Source: Adineta ricciae (taxonomy: Eukaryota; Rotifera; Eurotatoria; Adinetida; Adinetidae). Taken from it: a stretch of DNA of 64,000 bases. Numbering within the stretch: position 1 is the stretch's first letter; every line of letters begins with the position of its first letter. Positions 45,041 to 53,988 of this stretch are shown here, piece after piece. The stretch lies in contig CAJNOJ010000251.1 in assembly GCA_905250025.1 (NCBI GenBank), forward strand, positions 1 to 64,000, written 5' to 3'. The notes beneath the pieces are model-generated. The model saw only the letters and a list, made by a program, of their open reading frames with translations. It did not search any database and had not been told where the DNA came from. The translations under genes and the position numbers were made by a program.

Positions 45041-47392
45041 ATGGGGATTGAAACTTCAAAATATGGCTCCGGTCATTCAAAAGAAATCACATCAACAGCA
45101 TCTGCAAGTGCTGCATCATCACCTATCGATAGTTTCTATCCGTATGAAACTTTCACACTCGTCTGGTTGGATCGAGATGCTGATTCAAACCCAAATAAAA
45201 AGATCCGAGCTGATTTACGTGATCGTTTTTCATTCTGTCTGACTTTTACTGACAACACACTGTTTGAACAATGGTTAAAAGCTCAATCAGAACGTACGAA
45301 AATCTTTCTTGTTGTATCTGGTCAATACGGTGAAACAGTGATCCCCAAAATTTGTAATCTACCATCGATTATTACTATTTATGTCTTCTGCAAACATATC
45401 GAAAAACATGAAGGGTGGTCCAAACCTCTTCCGAAAGTTCGCGCGGTCGTGTCGAGAAAAGCCGAACTTCTGCAATCGATTCGTAAGGATGAAGAACTTT
45501 ATAATAATCTTGAAGACTTCCGAACAACTCAAATAGTTAAAGATCACACTCAAGACAACGCACCATACCTTGCATTTGAACTTCTTCTAGAAATTCTCAC
45601 ATCACCAGTATATCTCGAGCCAGCAAGATTTCCTGCGGAATTTTTCAAAAAACTTCGCCAAGATTATTCGGAGGATAAAGACGCTTCCATACTTTTAACT
45701 GAATTTGAAGAAAAGTATGAGGAAAAGTACGCGATGGAATTATTGACGGCAAATACACCATTTAGTCGCTTTATCAGCAAAGCGTTACGTGAACAAGACA
45801 TTTCCTTACTTTTCGATCTTCGCTATTTCCTCGAGCATTTATCGGATCAAATCAAAGATAATCGGGAACGATTGGGATGTGGTTATCGAATACAATACAT
45901 GATGCCACAAACAATTGAAAATCTTCAAGCAAATATCGGCAAACATTTAGTCTATAACGGATTTTTACGTGTTTCTGCTGACCGACCTGACCTGATCGAA
46001 TATAATGATCATAAAATGGACATTCAAACAGTTTTAATTGACGTTACTGTGGATAGTGTCGCTGATTTTGCGTCTATTGCGTGTTTAAACAAATTTTCTG
46101 GTTTGAACAATAACTCAGACATTATCTTCACATGTGGTGCCATATTTAAAATCGTCGTGGTCAAAAATATTGAACGAACAACGTGGATTCTCAATTTAGA
46201 ATTGGCCAGTGAAATCGATTTAAAAGCATTACATAAAAAAAAGAGCGAATTAAGTCGAAACAAGGATCTACTTATCATTAATAATCTTCTCGGACAATCA
46301 GATCAGTCAACAATATTTTGTCAAAAACTTCAACAAAATCTTCCGGGAAATCATCCTTTATTATCCAAAGTAAAACAAATTGCTTGTAAGTCTGACACCA
46401 TTCCAACTTCCCCCAAACCGCAATCAAGTATGTCAACATTCTCAACCATAAAATATCCCAATTGTCTTCATTTTCTTTTAGTTGTATTGAAAAATACGCA
46501 ATTTATCCTCTTGGGTTTATCGAAAAACATGACTCCAATTGCTACTGCCATGTTCAAAGCGTTACATTCATTAATGAACGAGACTGTCGTATCATATGAC
46601 AATCCTTCAGAGATTCCTCATAGTACAATGAATGACAAAATATGGATGGTATTTACGACTAATCAAATGAATCTTTCGACAGTGAAAAAAGCGAGTCCTT
46701 CGGCGAAATTTTTCGTTTTGGAAACAGATGAGGCGAAAGTGAATAATTATGAGCGATTCGGTTCGGACGAAGATTTGATGTTTCAAATGAGTGACGAACT
46801 TTACCGTTGTTTTCACTTGGAAGCAGATGAAGATTGGAGAGAAGGTGAGGAACAACTGTCAAAACAAAAACAAGCAATCGCAAAAAAGATTCATGAAAAA
46901 TTAAAAGAAGTTTATCAACAATTTCCTGAACCAAATCTTAATGAGAAATCGAAACTTTCGACAAAGTTTGTGGTATTATGGTTACAAGGTCAACAAGAGA
47001 ACAAGAATTATACGAAAAAAATCAACAAACTTTTTGAAAATATTCTTTCGTTTACTTTCTACAATAATCCGGAAGATTGTTGGGGGGAAATACTCACAGT
47101 GGAACAGGACACACACCTATTCATCGTTATTGACGAGAGTTATTCTGACAACGATATAGTCGGAATCATAGCTGATCAACACGAGAAGAAAATCTACCGT
47201 TCAACTCCAATTCAACCGGATGCAAAAGGCAAAATACATGACAAAACTTCATTTTTACTAATATATGATCTAATTGAACGTTATAGTGAACTCGGTAGTG
47301 AATTTCAATCGAGAAAGGATCCTAGAAACGCGAAAGATATGTTTACTCGTGCGCAACAGTTGTGCAAATGTCTTATCGAACTTGATAAATAA
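45041..47392 (+). CDS. ART-like multidomain protein, operon gene 1
   Basis: A 783-residue uninterrupted exon. MGIETS at the start fits an N-myristoylation signal. Residues 35-150 form the N-terminal Rossmann-like domain of the rotifer ART-TPR family (LVWLDRDAD, TKIFLVVSGQYGETVIPKI, ITIYVFCKHIEKHEGWSK). Residues 180-410 follow the family's helical linker and ADP-ribosyltransferase-like fold (KHLVYNGFLRVSADR, IIFTCGAIFKIVVV), but the canonical family motif residues are not recognisable, so enzymatic activity is doubtful. Residues 470-783 appear to contain another copy or two of the N-terminal type domain (KFVVLWLQGQQENK, THLFIVIDESYSD) and end in a TPR-like helix pair. Role unknown; sensor or scaffold is a guess. 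First gene of a probable trans-spliced operon. Confidence 0.7.
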   Translation: MGIETSKYGSGHSKEITSTASASAASSPIDSFYPYETFTLVWLDRDADSNPNKKIRADLRDRFSFCLTFTDNTLFEQWLKAQSERTKIFLVVSGQYGETVIPKICNLPSIITIYVFCKHIEKHEGWSKPLPKVRAVVSRKAELLQSIRKDEELYNNLEDFRTTQIVKDHTQDNAPYLAFELLLEILTSPVYLEPARFPAEFFKKLRQDYSEDKDASILLTEFEEKYEEKYAMELLTANTPFSRFISKALREQDISLLFDLRYFLEHLSDQIKDNRERLGCGYRIQYMMPQTIENLQANIGKHLVYNGFLRVSADRPDLIEYNDHKMDIQTVLIDVTVDSVADFASIACLNKFSGLNNNSDIIFTCGAIFKIVVVKNIERTTWILNLELASEIDLKALHKKKSELSRNKDLLIINNLLGQSDQSTIFCQKLQQNLPGNHPLLSKVKQIACKSDTIPTSPKPQSSMSTFSTIKYPNCLHFLLVVLKNTQFILLGLSKNMTPIATAMFKALHSLMNETVVSYDNPSEIPHSTMNDKIWMVFTTNQMNLSTVKKASPSAKFFVLETDEAKVNNYERFGSDEDLMFQMSDELYRCFHLEADEDWREGEEQLSKQKQAIAKKIHEKLKEVYQQFPEPNLNEKSKLSTKFVVLWLQGQQENKNYTKKINKLFENILSFTFYNNPEDCWGEILTVEQDTHLFIVIDESYSDNDIVGIIADQHEKKIYRSTPIQPDAKGKIHDKTSFLLIYDLIERYSELGSEFQSRKDPRNAKDMFTRAQQLCKCLIELDK

Positions 47393-47410
47393 ACCAGAAC
47401 AATTCTTTTT

Positions 47411-47432
47411 TTTTCTTCTTCTTTTCTTTTAG
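47411..47432 (+). promoter_or_regulatory. Pyrimidine-rich splice acceptor abutting ATG (operon gene 2)
   Basis: A C/T tract ending in ttttag directly followed by ATG at 47433, only 40 bp after the stop of gene 1. Predicted spliced-leader trans-splice site. Confidence 0.6.
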
Positions 47433-47996
47433 ATGGCAAAACACATTCATCATATAAAATTTTCCGAAGTTCCTTACCTCGACTGTCAACCATGGATTAT
47501 CATCCTTCATCAATTAGACGAATCCGGTACCATCATTCGCCTCCCAACCGCAGATGCATTAACATTTCTTCGCCCATTTAATGACATCATTCACTGTCAG
47601 AACCATATTAAATCACACGAACGAAACCCATTTGCATTATTCGGACATGAAGACAATATCCGAACATGGTTTTACAATAATAATATTATTCCAGATAATC
47701 TTGAAGATATTATTGTCTTTGGTGTTGATAAAAAAGATTTAAGAAGTTTCAAACAATGGTTGAGACGATACAGTCGGAATATTCAAACTGTTCTTCCGAC
47801 TGATCAATTGGAAAGAGAATTGATTATGTTTGGAATGAGACACATTGAGAATGTACTGGATGACTTTCAAGATCCAAATACAAAAAATTTATTGAAACAA
47901 GATTTGCAAAAACTTCATGCAGCTTTAGATGATTGTTTAATGAGAATTAATCAAATATTAGATAACGAAATTGCGATGAGTGTTGAAGCGAAATGA
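47433..47996 (+). CDS. Small Rossmann-like domain protein, operon gene 2
   Basis: A 187-residue protein, no signal peptide or membrane helix. Landmarks: a hydrophobic strand (WIIILHQLD), LRPFNDIIHCQNHI, an Ile-rich strand (LEDIIVFGVDKKD), a Trp-containing helix (SFKQWLRRYSRNIQTVL) and a charged C-terminal helical region. These line up in order with the N-terminal domain of operon gene 1 (VWLD, FLVVSG, IYVFC, HEGWSKPLPKVRAVV). I infer a stand-alone version of that domain. No family known to me. Paralogous to genes 3 and 4. Confidence 0.7.
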   Translation: MAKHIHHIKFSEVPYLDCQPWIIILHQLDESGTIIRLPTADALTFLRPFNDIIHCQNHIKSHERNPFALFGHEDNIRTWFYNNNIIPDNLEDIIVFGVDKKDLRSFKQWLRRYSRNIQTVLPTDQLERELIMFGMRHIENVLDDFQDPNTKNLLKQDLQKLHAALDDCLMRINQILDNEIAMSVEAK

Positions 47997-48051
47997 GTTT
48001 TTTGTCTCAAATTAAATGTTTGATTTAATACATATCTAATTAATTCTTTCT

Positions 48052-48064
48052 TGTCGTATTTTAG
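48052..48064 (+). promoter_or_regulatory. Splice acceptor abutting ATG (operon gene 3)
   Basis: tgtcgtattttag directly followed by ATG at 48065, 68 bp after the stop of gene 2. Confidence 0.6.
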
Positions 48065-48628
48065 ATGGAAGATTTAAATAAAATTAATTTCAATCCGATC
48101 TATCAGAACAAATCACGAGGTATTTCTTTACTCTTCGAAAATTCCGGACAAAATAGAGTGATTCGTTTACCCAATGCACAGATTATGCCATTTCTACGTT
48201 ATTTCAACAACACTTTCAACGCACAGAGTCACATAAGTCTAAATTCTCAACGATCCTACGATTTATTTGCTGATGGTGAGGATATGTTATCATGGCCATT
48301 TATGCAAAACAATGCATTTTCCCCGCGAAACTTACAAAGAATAATCATCTTTTGTCAAGATGATGCTGAAAAGAGATTTTACAGAAAATGGGCAAATCGT
48401 TTTCCTCAAATTGTTCGGATATTGCATATAAATGAACTTGATGAAAATGTTCTACGACTTGGTATTTATCACATTCAAAACTTGAGATTTCACGTGTCCG
48501 AAGACAGTATTTTAAATCGTTATCAACAAGATTACCTTGCACTCTGTCGAGCTTTGGGAGATACATTCAATGCACGAATAACTATCGCAAATGACGAAAT
48601 TTCTACTGGGGTACAGGCAGAAAATTAG
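48065..48628 (+). CDS. Small Rossmann-like domain protein, operon gene 3
   Basis: 187 residues, the same length as gene 2 and aligned end to end with it and with gene 4: FLRYFNNTFNAQSHI, NLQRIIIFCQDDAEK, FYRKWANRFPQIVRIL, ending in a long helical tail. The IIIFC strand and the Trp helix are closer to operon gene 1 (IYVFCKHIEKHEGWSK) than those of gene 2. Soluble, presumably cytosolic. Function unknown. Confidence 0.7.
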   Translation: MEDLNKINFNPIYQNKSRGISLLFENSGQNRVIRLPNAQIMPFLRYFNNTFNAQSHISLNSQRSYDLFADGEDMLSWPFMQNNAFSPRNLQRIIIFCQDDAEKRFYRKWANRFPQIVRILHINELDENVLRLGIYHIQNLRFHVSEDSILNRYQQDYLALCRALGDTFNARITIANDEISTGVQAEN

Positions 48629-48682
48629 ATACTTTTGGAAAAAAAACTCTTTTTTTTTCTTTGAATGAAAGCCGAGTTTCTC

Positions 48683-48695
48683 TTTTTTATTTTAG
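48683..48695 (+). promoter_or_regulatory. Splice acceptor abutting ATG (operon gene 4)
   Basis: A T-rich tract ending tttag immediately before ATG 48696, 67 bp after the stop of gene 3. Confidence 0.6.
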
Positions 48696-49268
48696 ATGGC
48701 TGCCCTAAATAACACATACTACGATCCAATCTACTCCCAAAGACGTTTAGCAATGGCGATGCTACTCAATAATGCTGAAGAGCCCGACATTACCGCTCAT
48801 TTATCTCATATACATCTCATGACATTTCTACGGCATTTTCCTAATCCGGATCTTGCAAGACAAGAAATGAGTAATTCTCCTCAAACGAGTTTTAGATTAT
48901 ATATATCTCCAAACTATATGTTACAATGCTCTTTTGCTGATCACAATACAATTTCACCTGCAAATCTCAACAGAATCGTTATGTTTTATTCAGATCTCGT
49001 TGGTGAACATTCTGCTTCACGATGGAGAATACGTTTTCCGCAAATTATTAGGCCATGGTCGAAAAACATTCTCGAACTACATATTTTACTGAAAGGATGT
49101 CGACTTATTGAAGAATTGTGTCCCGAAGTCGAGGAAAATGCTATTCAGAATCGCATGGAAGACGATCGTACACGCATTTTTGAAGCTCTAAATATGGCAT
49201 CTGGTGCTTTAATCGAAAATGCCAATGCGCAAATTGCAATGGGTGTTCAACCCGACGAAGTCAATTAA
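48696..49268 (+). CDS. Small Rossmann-like domain protein, operon gene 4
   Basis: 190 residues; third paralogue: TFLRHFPNPDLARQEM, NLNRIVMFYSDLVGE, SRWRIRFPQIIRPW, then a helical C-terminus ending in a polar tail (AQIAMGVQPDEVN, compare IAMSVEAK and ISTGVQAEN in genes 2 and 3). Last gene of the operon; its stop lies 50 bp from the stop of the convergent tubulin gene. Function unknown. Confidence 0.7.
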   Translation: MAALNNTYYDPIYSQRRLAMAMLLNNAEEPDITAHLSHIHLMTFLRHFPNPDLARQEMSNSPQTSFRLYISPNYMLQCSFADHNTISPANLNRIVMFYSDLVGEHSASRWRIRFPQIIRPWSKNILELHILLKGCRLIEELCPEVEENAIQNRMEDDRTRIFEALNMASGALIENANAQIAMGVQPDEVN

Positions 49269-49317
49269 TACATCTCAAACTAGTTTCAGATTTATTTTCT
49301 CGCAAATAAAAAGTCTT

Positions 49318-50709
49318 TCACTCAATACTTTGATATTCATCAATTAAATCGTTTAGATTGTTTTCTGCTTCGGTGAATTCCTAAAAATACAATTGATGAG
49401 AGATTTTTCATGAAGAAATTGTGTAACTGACCATTTCATCCAATCCGGAACGACATAAACCAAATATATAAAGTTTCCGACGAAACATCGCTGTGAATTT
49501 CTCCAAAAATCTCTGAAATATCTCTTTCATACCCATATGATTACCAATCATTGTTAACGATCTTTCAAATTCTTTTAATGGAACTCGACAGAAAGTTGTT
49601 TTGCTATCTGGGAAATATTCATCGATTTTTTGTAATGAGATTTGTCCACGAAAGATCGATGTCATCGCGTGACATTGACCTTGTTGAAAATTACAAGGCA
49701 TCATCAGATTGGTGTTATCAAACATTTGTTTTCTTAGTTCGGATAATGACAGAGAGAGCATCGGAGTCAAACTGGAGGTGAGAAAATGCAGACGAATATA
49801 TGGACTTGAATATGTTGTGAATTTTCTCATATCCCCGTTGATTTGATCAGGAAATCGAAAACATGTGGTGATACCAGATATGACATTCGCGATGATTTGA
49901 TTGAGATCTTCGAAGGTTGAAGAGAGTCGTCGTTTCAACAAAGTTTCATTGTCGAATAAACAACTCGAATCACAATTCTCGATTAGATGATGTAAACCAA
50001 GAACGATATTGTACGGTTCAATCACCCGTTCGGGAATTTCCGATGAACTTAAACAACTAAATGTCATTATAAGTCCTAGAACCAAAATTTTTATCTTATC
50101 AAAATGAAATTCTTTCATTCTTACGATCAGGATATTCATCTCGAAGTTGATTGAGGATAAACGATCCAAAACCTGATCCAGTTCCACCGATCAACGAATG
50201 AGTCATTTGAAATCCTTGAAGATTATCACAAAGCTCAACTTGTTGACGAATTTTATTCGAGACAAGATCAGCCAGTTCAACATTTTGAAGACAATATCCC
50301 ACACCCCAATTTGATGCACAACTATATTCACCTGCAATTATCATCTGATCTGAAGGAAACTGTTTCCCAACTGATGAATTTCGTATGGAATTCATCATAT
50401 CTGGATCAAAATCAGCGAGAATTGCACGAGGACGATATTTTCCGTCTGTGTATTTTCAGAGATACAAAACTCTTTCAATCAATCAGCATACCTGATGTTT
50501 GATCGAAATACGTATGGATACGGTCACGACAAAGATCTGATTGATCGAAATAGATTCCTGTTGAATCGATACAATGTTCATCGAAAATACAATTCCAAAA
50601 CTGAAAAAAGAACTGAGAAAACGAAATGAATGAAGTTTGAATGTTGTGATACTTTCGAACCAATTCGATTTCCACATTCACCGAGTTGAATATGAATTAT
50701 TTCATGCAT
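49318..50709 (-). CDS. Highly divergent beta-tubulin-like protein
   Basis: Exons 50653-50709, 50492-50600, 50125-50445, 49432-50075, 49318-49380; 1194 nt, 397 residues (beta-tubulin about 445). Order of landmarks is that of beta-tubulin: IIHIQLGECGNRIG, RPRAILADFDPDMM, LQGFQMTHSLIGGTGSGFGS (GTP-binding GGGTGSG changed to IGGTGSG), DEYPDR, VIEPYNIVLGLHHLIEN, FRFPDQINGDMRK, FTAMFRRK, EFTEAENNLNDLIDEYQ. The autoregulatory MREI start is MHEI. About 20 residues usual before the TAVCDIPP-like segment (here TTFCRVPL) are missing, and there is no acidic tail. The frame is open throughout, so it may be a functional specialised tubulin, but the divergence is extreme. Confidence 0.8.
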
Positions 50710-50823
50710 TTTTAAAATAACGTAGTCAACATGCAATTCATCAACAAACAAACAAATGACATTGGCTCAATAAAATCACCAATTAGAATTTATTAATCTT
50801 TTTTTTTCGAAAAAAAGGCAAGT

Positions 50824-51423
50824 TTATGATGAATGTTTTCCCGGTGACCAATCATAATTTTTCAAATGTTTTTCTCCCGCTTGAATTGCTCCTGGTTCCA
50901 TCGTTGTACCCATCGAATCATTCCATCGATTAAGATAACCAAATAAACTAATCACGCCAAGAATTTCCACGATTTCACCATCATTCCAATATCGACGAAG
51001 ATTTTCTATAATCGAACTGTTCACTGCATTCGGTACCGAGGAAGCGGCAACCGCAAAATCAAGAGCAGCTCGTTCAGCATCTGTAAACGCTGCATGCGTT
51101 GCATAGTGACAAATATTCGCAAGTTTTTCCTCTTCCGCACCATATCGTTCCGCTGCTAAGATCGTATGTGCTCGACAATATTGACAACCGGCTTTTGCAC
51201 TTGAAACATAACCAATCAGTCGTTTCAGAGCACTTGTGACACGACCTTCATTTGCCATAACTGCTTTATTCAACTGAATAAATGCCTTGGCGATCATCGG
51301 TCGATGTTGCATCGTCAAAACACTATTAGGACAAAATCCTAATGTTTCATTGAAAAACTTCGCTAATTCTGCAACTTCATTATTGGCATCGGCGGGTAAT
51401 GGACAAACCAATGGCAATGACAT
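50824..51423 (-). CDS. AhpD/carboxymuconolactone decarboxylase-family protein
   Basis: A single-exon protein of 199 residues. It has the AhpD-like CxxC with following His (GCQYCRAHT, about residues 87-95) in an all-helical context, with upstream LNKAVM and downstream ALDFAVAASSVPNAV, as in bacterial peroxidase-related (uncharacterised peroxidase) proteins. Such proteins reduce peroxides through the two Cys. Intron-free and bacterial in type, so horizontal origin is plausible. No signal peptide. Confidence 0.85.
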   Translation of the reverse strand: MSLPLVCPLPADANNEVAELAKFFNETLGFCPNSVLTMQHRPMIAKAFIQLNKAVMANEGRVTSALKRLIGYVSSAKAGCQYCRAHTILAAERYGAEEEKLANICHYATHAAFTDAERAALDFAVAASSVPNAVNSSIIENLRRYWNDGEIVEILGVISLFGYLNRWNDSMGTTMEPGAIQAGEKHLKNYDWSPGKHSS

Positions 51424-51779
51424 TTCTACCCTTATCGCTATAGGTAAAGTAAATGTTAAGCAAGTTTATATAGGAGATATATGAGGTAATATGCGTTATC
51501 ATATCAGACAAATGATAAAACCAATGTGTATTCATTTCTTCTCAATAAAAAAAAGAATACTTTACAAGAGAATAAATCAAGTAACGCGAAATTTCTGTTG
51601 ATCACTTCGATTTTGTAGATGGATGTTCTATAATTTAATATTGCAAAAGTCACAGAATGTATAAAAAGATGTCGATCTCCTTCAATAATAAACCTAAAAA
51701 ATGTGTTTTCTCAATCTCCGTCTCGTTGATTTTGTTGTTTCTGTCATATAAATCAATTCAAAGTCATAATTTTTATTTT
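51424..51779. other. Intergenic, no gene seen
   Basis: AT-rich upstream region of the minus-strand AhpD-like gene. Nothing recognisable. Confidence 0.35.
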
Positions 51780-52383
51780 CGTGAATAAGACATGGCACTC
51801 AATATCGAATACGCTGAAACACTTCATAATCATGTCGTCATGTGGGTGGATGAACATATTGTTATACTTGAGAATAATGAAAGAACGATTTCGTCGTGTT
51901 ACGTATTATTTGCATACGTTTGTTGATATCAATTCAACAAAGGAATTTATTGAAGAATCACAACAAGCCAACAAAATAGTTTTTCTCATTATTTCTGGTG
52001 TTTTAGCTGATCAGCTTGTCCCTCAAGTCTACAATTATTCAAATCTTAGACAAATCTTTATATTTACATCACAAATGGGGAACCATGTCGGATGGACTAT
52101 TGATTATATCGAAAAATTCTTCTGTATAATTTTGATGAAGATCTGCTCATTCGGTTGACGAATGAAATTGCGAATTGTTAGTTTGAGGAAGCAAAAACAA
52201 AGCAGGAAAAACAAGGTAACACCGGACAAGCAGCGAGTTTACTGGACTGGGCTTCTGTGGCTGTACAAAGACACGGATACTTTGAATCAAGAATTTTGTC
52301 GAGAGCAGCGCAACAACATCAAAGAAAAACGTGACAAACGTTCGATTGATCATCAAATGATTTTTGAAAAACGATTTGAATAA
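51780..52383 (+). pseudogene. Fossil of a rotifer ART-TPR family gene, 5' part
   Basis: Pieces of the N-terminal Rossmann-like domain are readable (VVMWVDEHIVILENNER; KIVFLIISGVLADQLVPQV; LRQIFIFTS), then after a break the conserved helical linker (TNEIANCLFEEAKTK, QAASLLDWASVAVQRHG, ESRILSRAAQQHQ). The rest of the gene, including the transferase region, is absent. A few breaks; clearly dead. Confidence 0.65.
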
Positions 52384-52480
52384 ATTTCCTTGTCTAATAA
52401 AATATTTCATAGAGTTAGTGAACTCTATTGACCAAATATGCTAATGGACAATAAGATAGAAGAAAAAGAAGAAAAGAAAT

Positions 52481-53796
52481 ATGTCTATTCATTCGCGAGA
52501 AATGTTGATAAATCTTGCAGGTGATGTAATGATCGGTCGATTGATCGATCAACTTCTTCCAACATCTGTTCATAATCCCGAAGAAGCGAAAATTGTACAA
52601 CAATTTCGATTATCTCGAACTGTTCGGTATCCTTATTTAGCTAAAGAGAGATATAATTATTCGACAATTTGGGGAAATACTTTGTCATTATGGAAAGAGG
52701 TAGACTTTATCTTCATGAATACAGTTCAACTTTATACTTCTTTGTTAATAAGGGAAATTTGAATATTATCAATTTGGAAACATCAGTCACAACACATGAC
52801 AAACTTTGGCCAAATAAAGTTTTTAAGTACGATTTGATTATTCATTTGAAAAAAAAACACGTTTTTTTTCTTTGTTAGTTATCGCACACATCCCGAGAAT
52901 CTAAATTGTTTAACTTCAGCACATATTCACCATGTTTCATTAGCGAATAATCATACATTAGATTTTGATGTCAAAGGTCTCGAACAAACATGTGAAAGTC
53001 TCGATCAATTCGATCTATCCTATGTTGGTAAGTGAATTTCTTTCCAATTTTTGTAGATTAATTTCTTCATTCAGGTGCGGGTAAAACACGTTCACATGCT
53101 CTCGGTCCGATTTATCTCGATATCTCTCCGTCGTCCAAACCAGTATCTGTTGAAGCGTCAACATCTCGTTCATCATCGTCCATTCGAGTTGGTTTAATTT
53201 CAGCATCTGATCATCCATCAGATTGGTCACGTGTTTCTTCATTTCATTTCTTTGATTATCATGATCGTTCGGTTTTATCTTCGTTGATCATCACTGCTCG
53301 TTCCAATGCTGATTTCGTCATTTGTTCGATTCATTGGGGTCCAAATTATCAATGGCGACCGGAGAGAAAGATTCGTGAACTTGCTCATTGGATGATCAAT
53401 GAAGGTGTTGATGTCATTCATGGACATTCCAGTCATCATATTCAAGGAATCGAACTTTTTCCACGACAAAATCGAAATCCTGCATTGATTATTTACGGTT
53501 GTGGTGATTTTCTTGATGATTACGCAATCGATGAACAATATCGAAATGATTTAAGTGCACTTTTTCGGTTAAATTTGTCAATTTCCACGTCCGAGTCAGA
53601 TCAAAGCAAATTCGTCAGTATTCATTCGCTTTCAATTTATCCAACACGATGCTCAAATTTTCAAGTCAATCGATTAGATCATGACGATGCCGATTGGAAG
53701 TGGATTAAAGACAAACTTACGGAATTAAGTGATTTACACGATAAAACCTGGATTGTTGGCGAGAATCATAATCTTGTACTAAGAATTTCTTCTTAA
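52481..53796 (+). CDS. CapA-family (poly-gamma-glutamate biosynthesis-like) protein
   Basis: Exons 52481-52699, 52753-52826, 52879-53027, 53075-53796; 1164 nt, 387 residues. Landmarks of the CapA/PgsA metallophosphatase-like fold in order: NLAGDVMIGR, INLETSVT, HHVSLANNHTLDFD, ICSIHWGPNYQWRP, GVDVIHGHSSHHIQG, NPALIIYGCGDF. The Asp, Asn and His positions of the metal site are all present. Bacterial relatives help make or anchor capsule polyglutamate; similar genes occur in fungi and as acquired genes in rotifers. No signal peptide seen. Three short introns (one with an AAG acceptor) mean that, if acquired, the gene has been domesticated. Biochemical role in an animal is unknown. Confidence 0.85.
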
Positions 53797-53988
53797 AACG
53801 ACATTTTTATGGTTTTATACGCTCTTCATTGTATAGATTTATAACCAACATCATTTGGTGATAATTAAATAACGATTGCGAAGGTTATTATCGAGTTTTT
53901 ATTGAGAATTAGTCGATAAACTTGTCGGACGACAGATTTTTGTGAATAAACAATAAGAAAATTCACTTTTGATTTGAACTCATTCGAT

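Noticed and set aside
47433-49268. The three small genes as exons of one larger gene
   Set aside because: Each ends in its own stop before the next acceptor and each starts with ATG directly after an acceptor, which fits separate cistrons better than exons.
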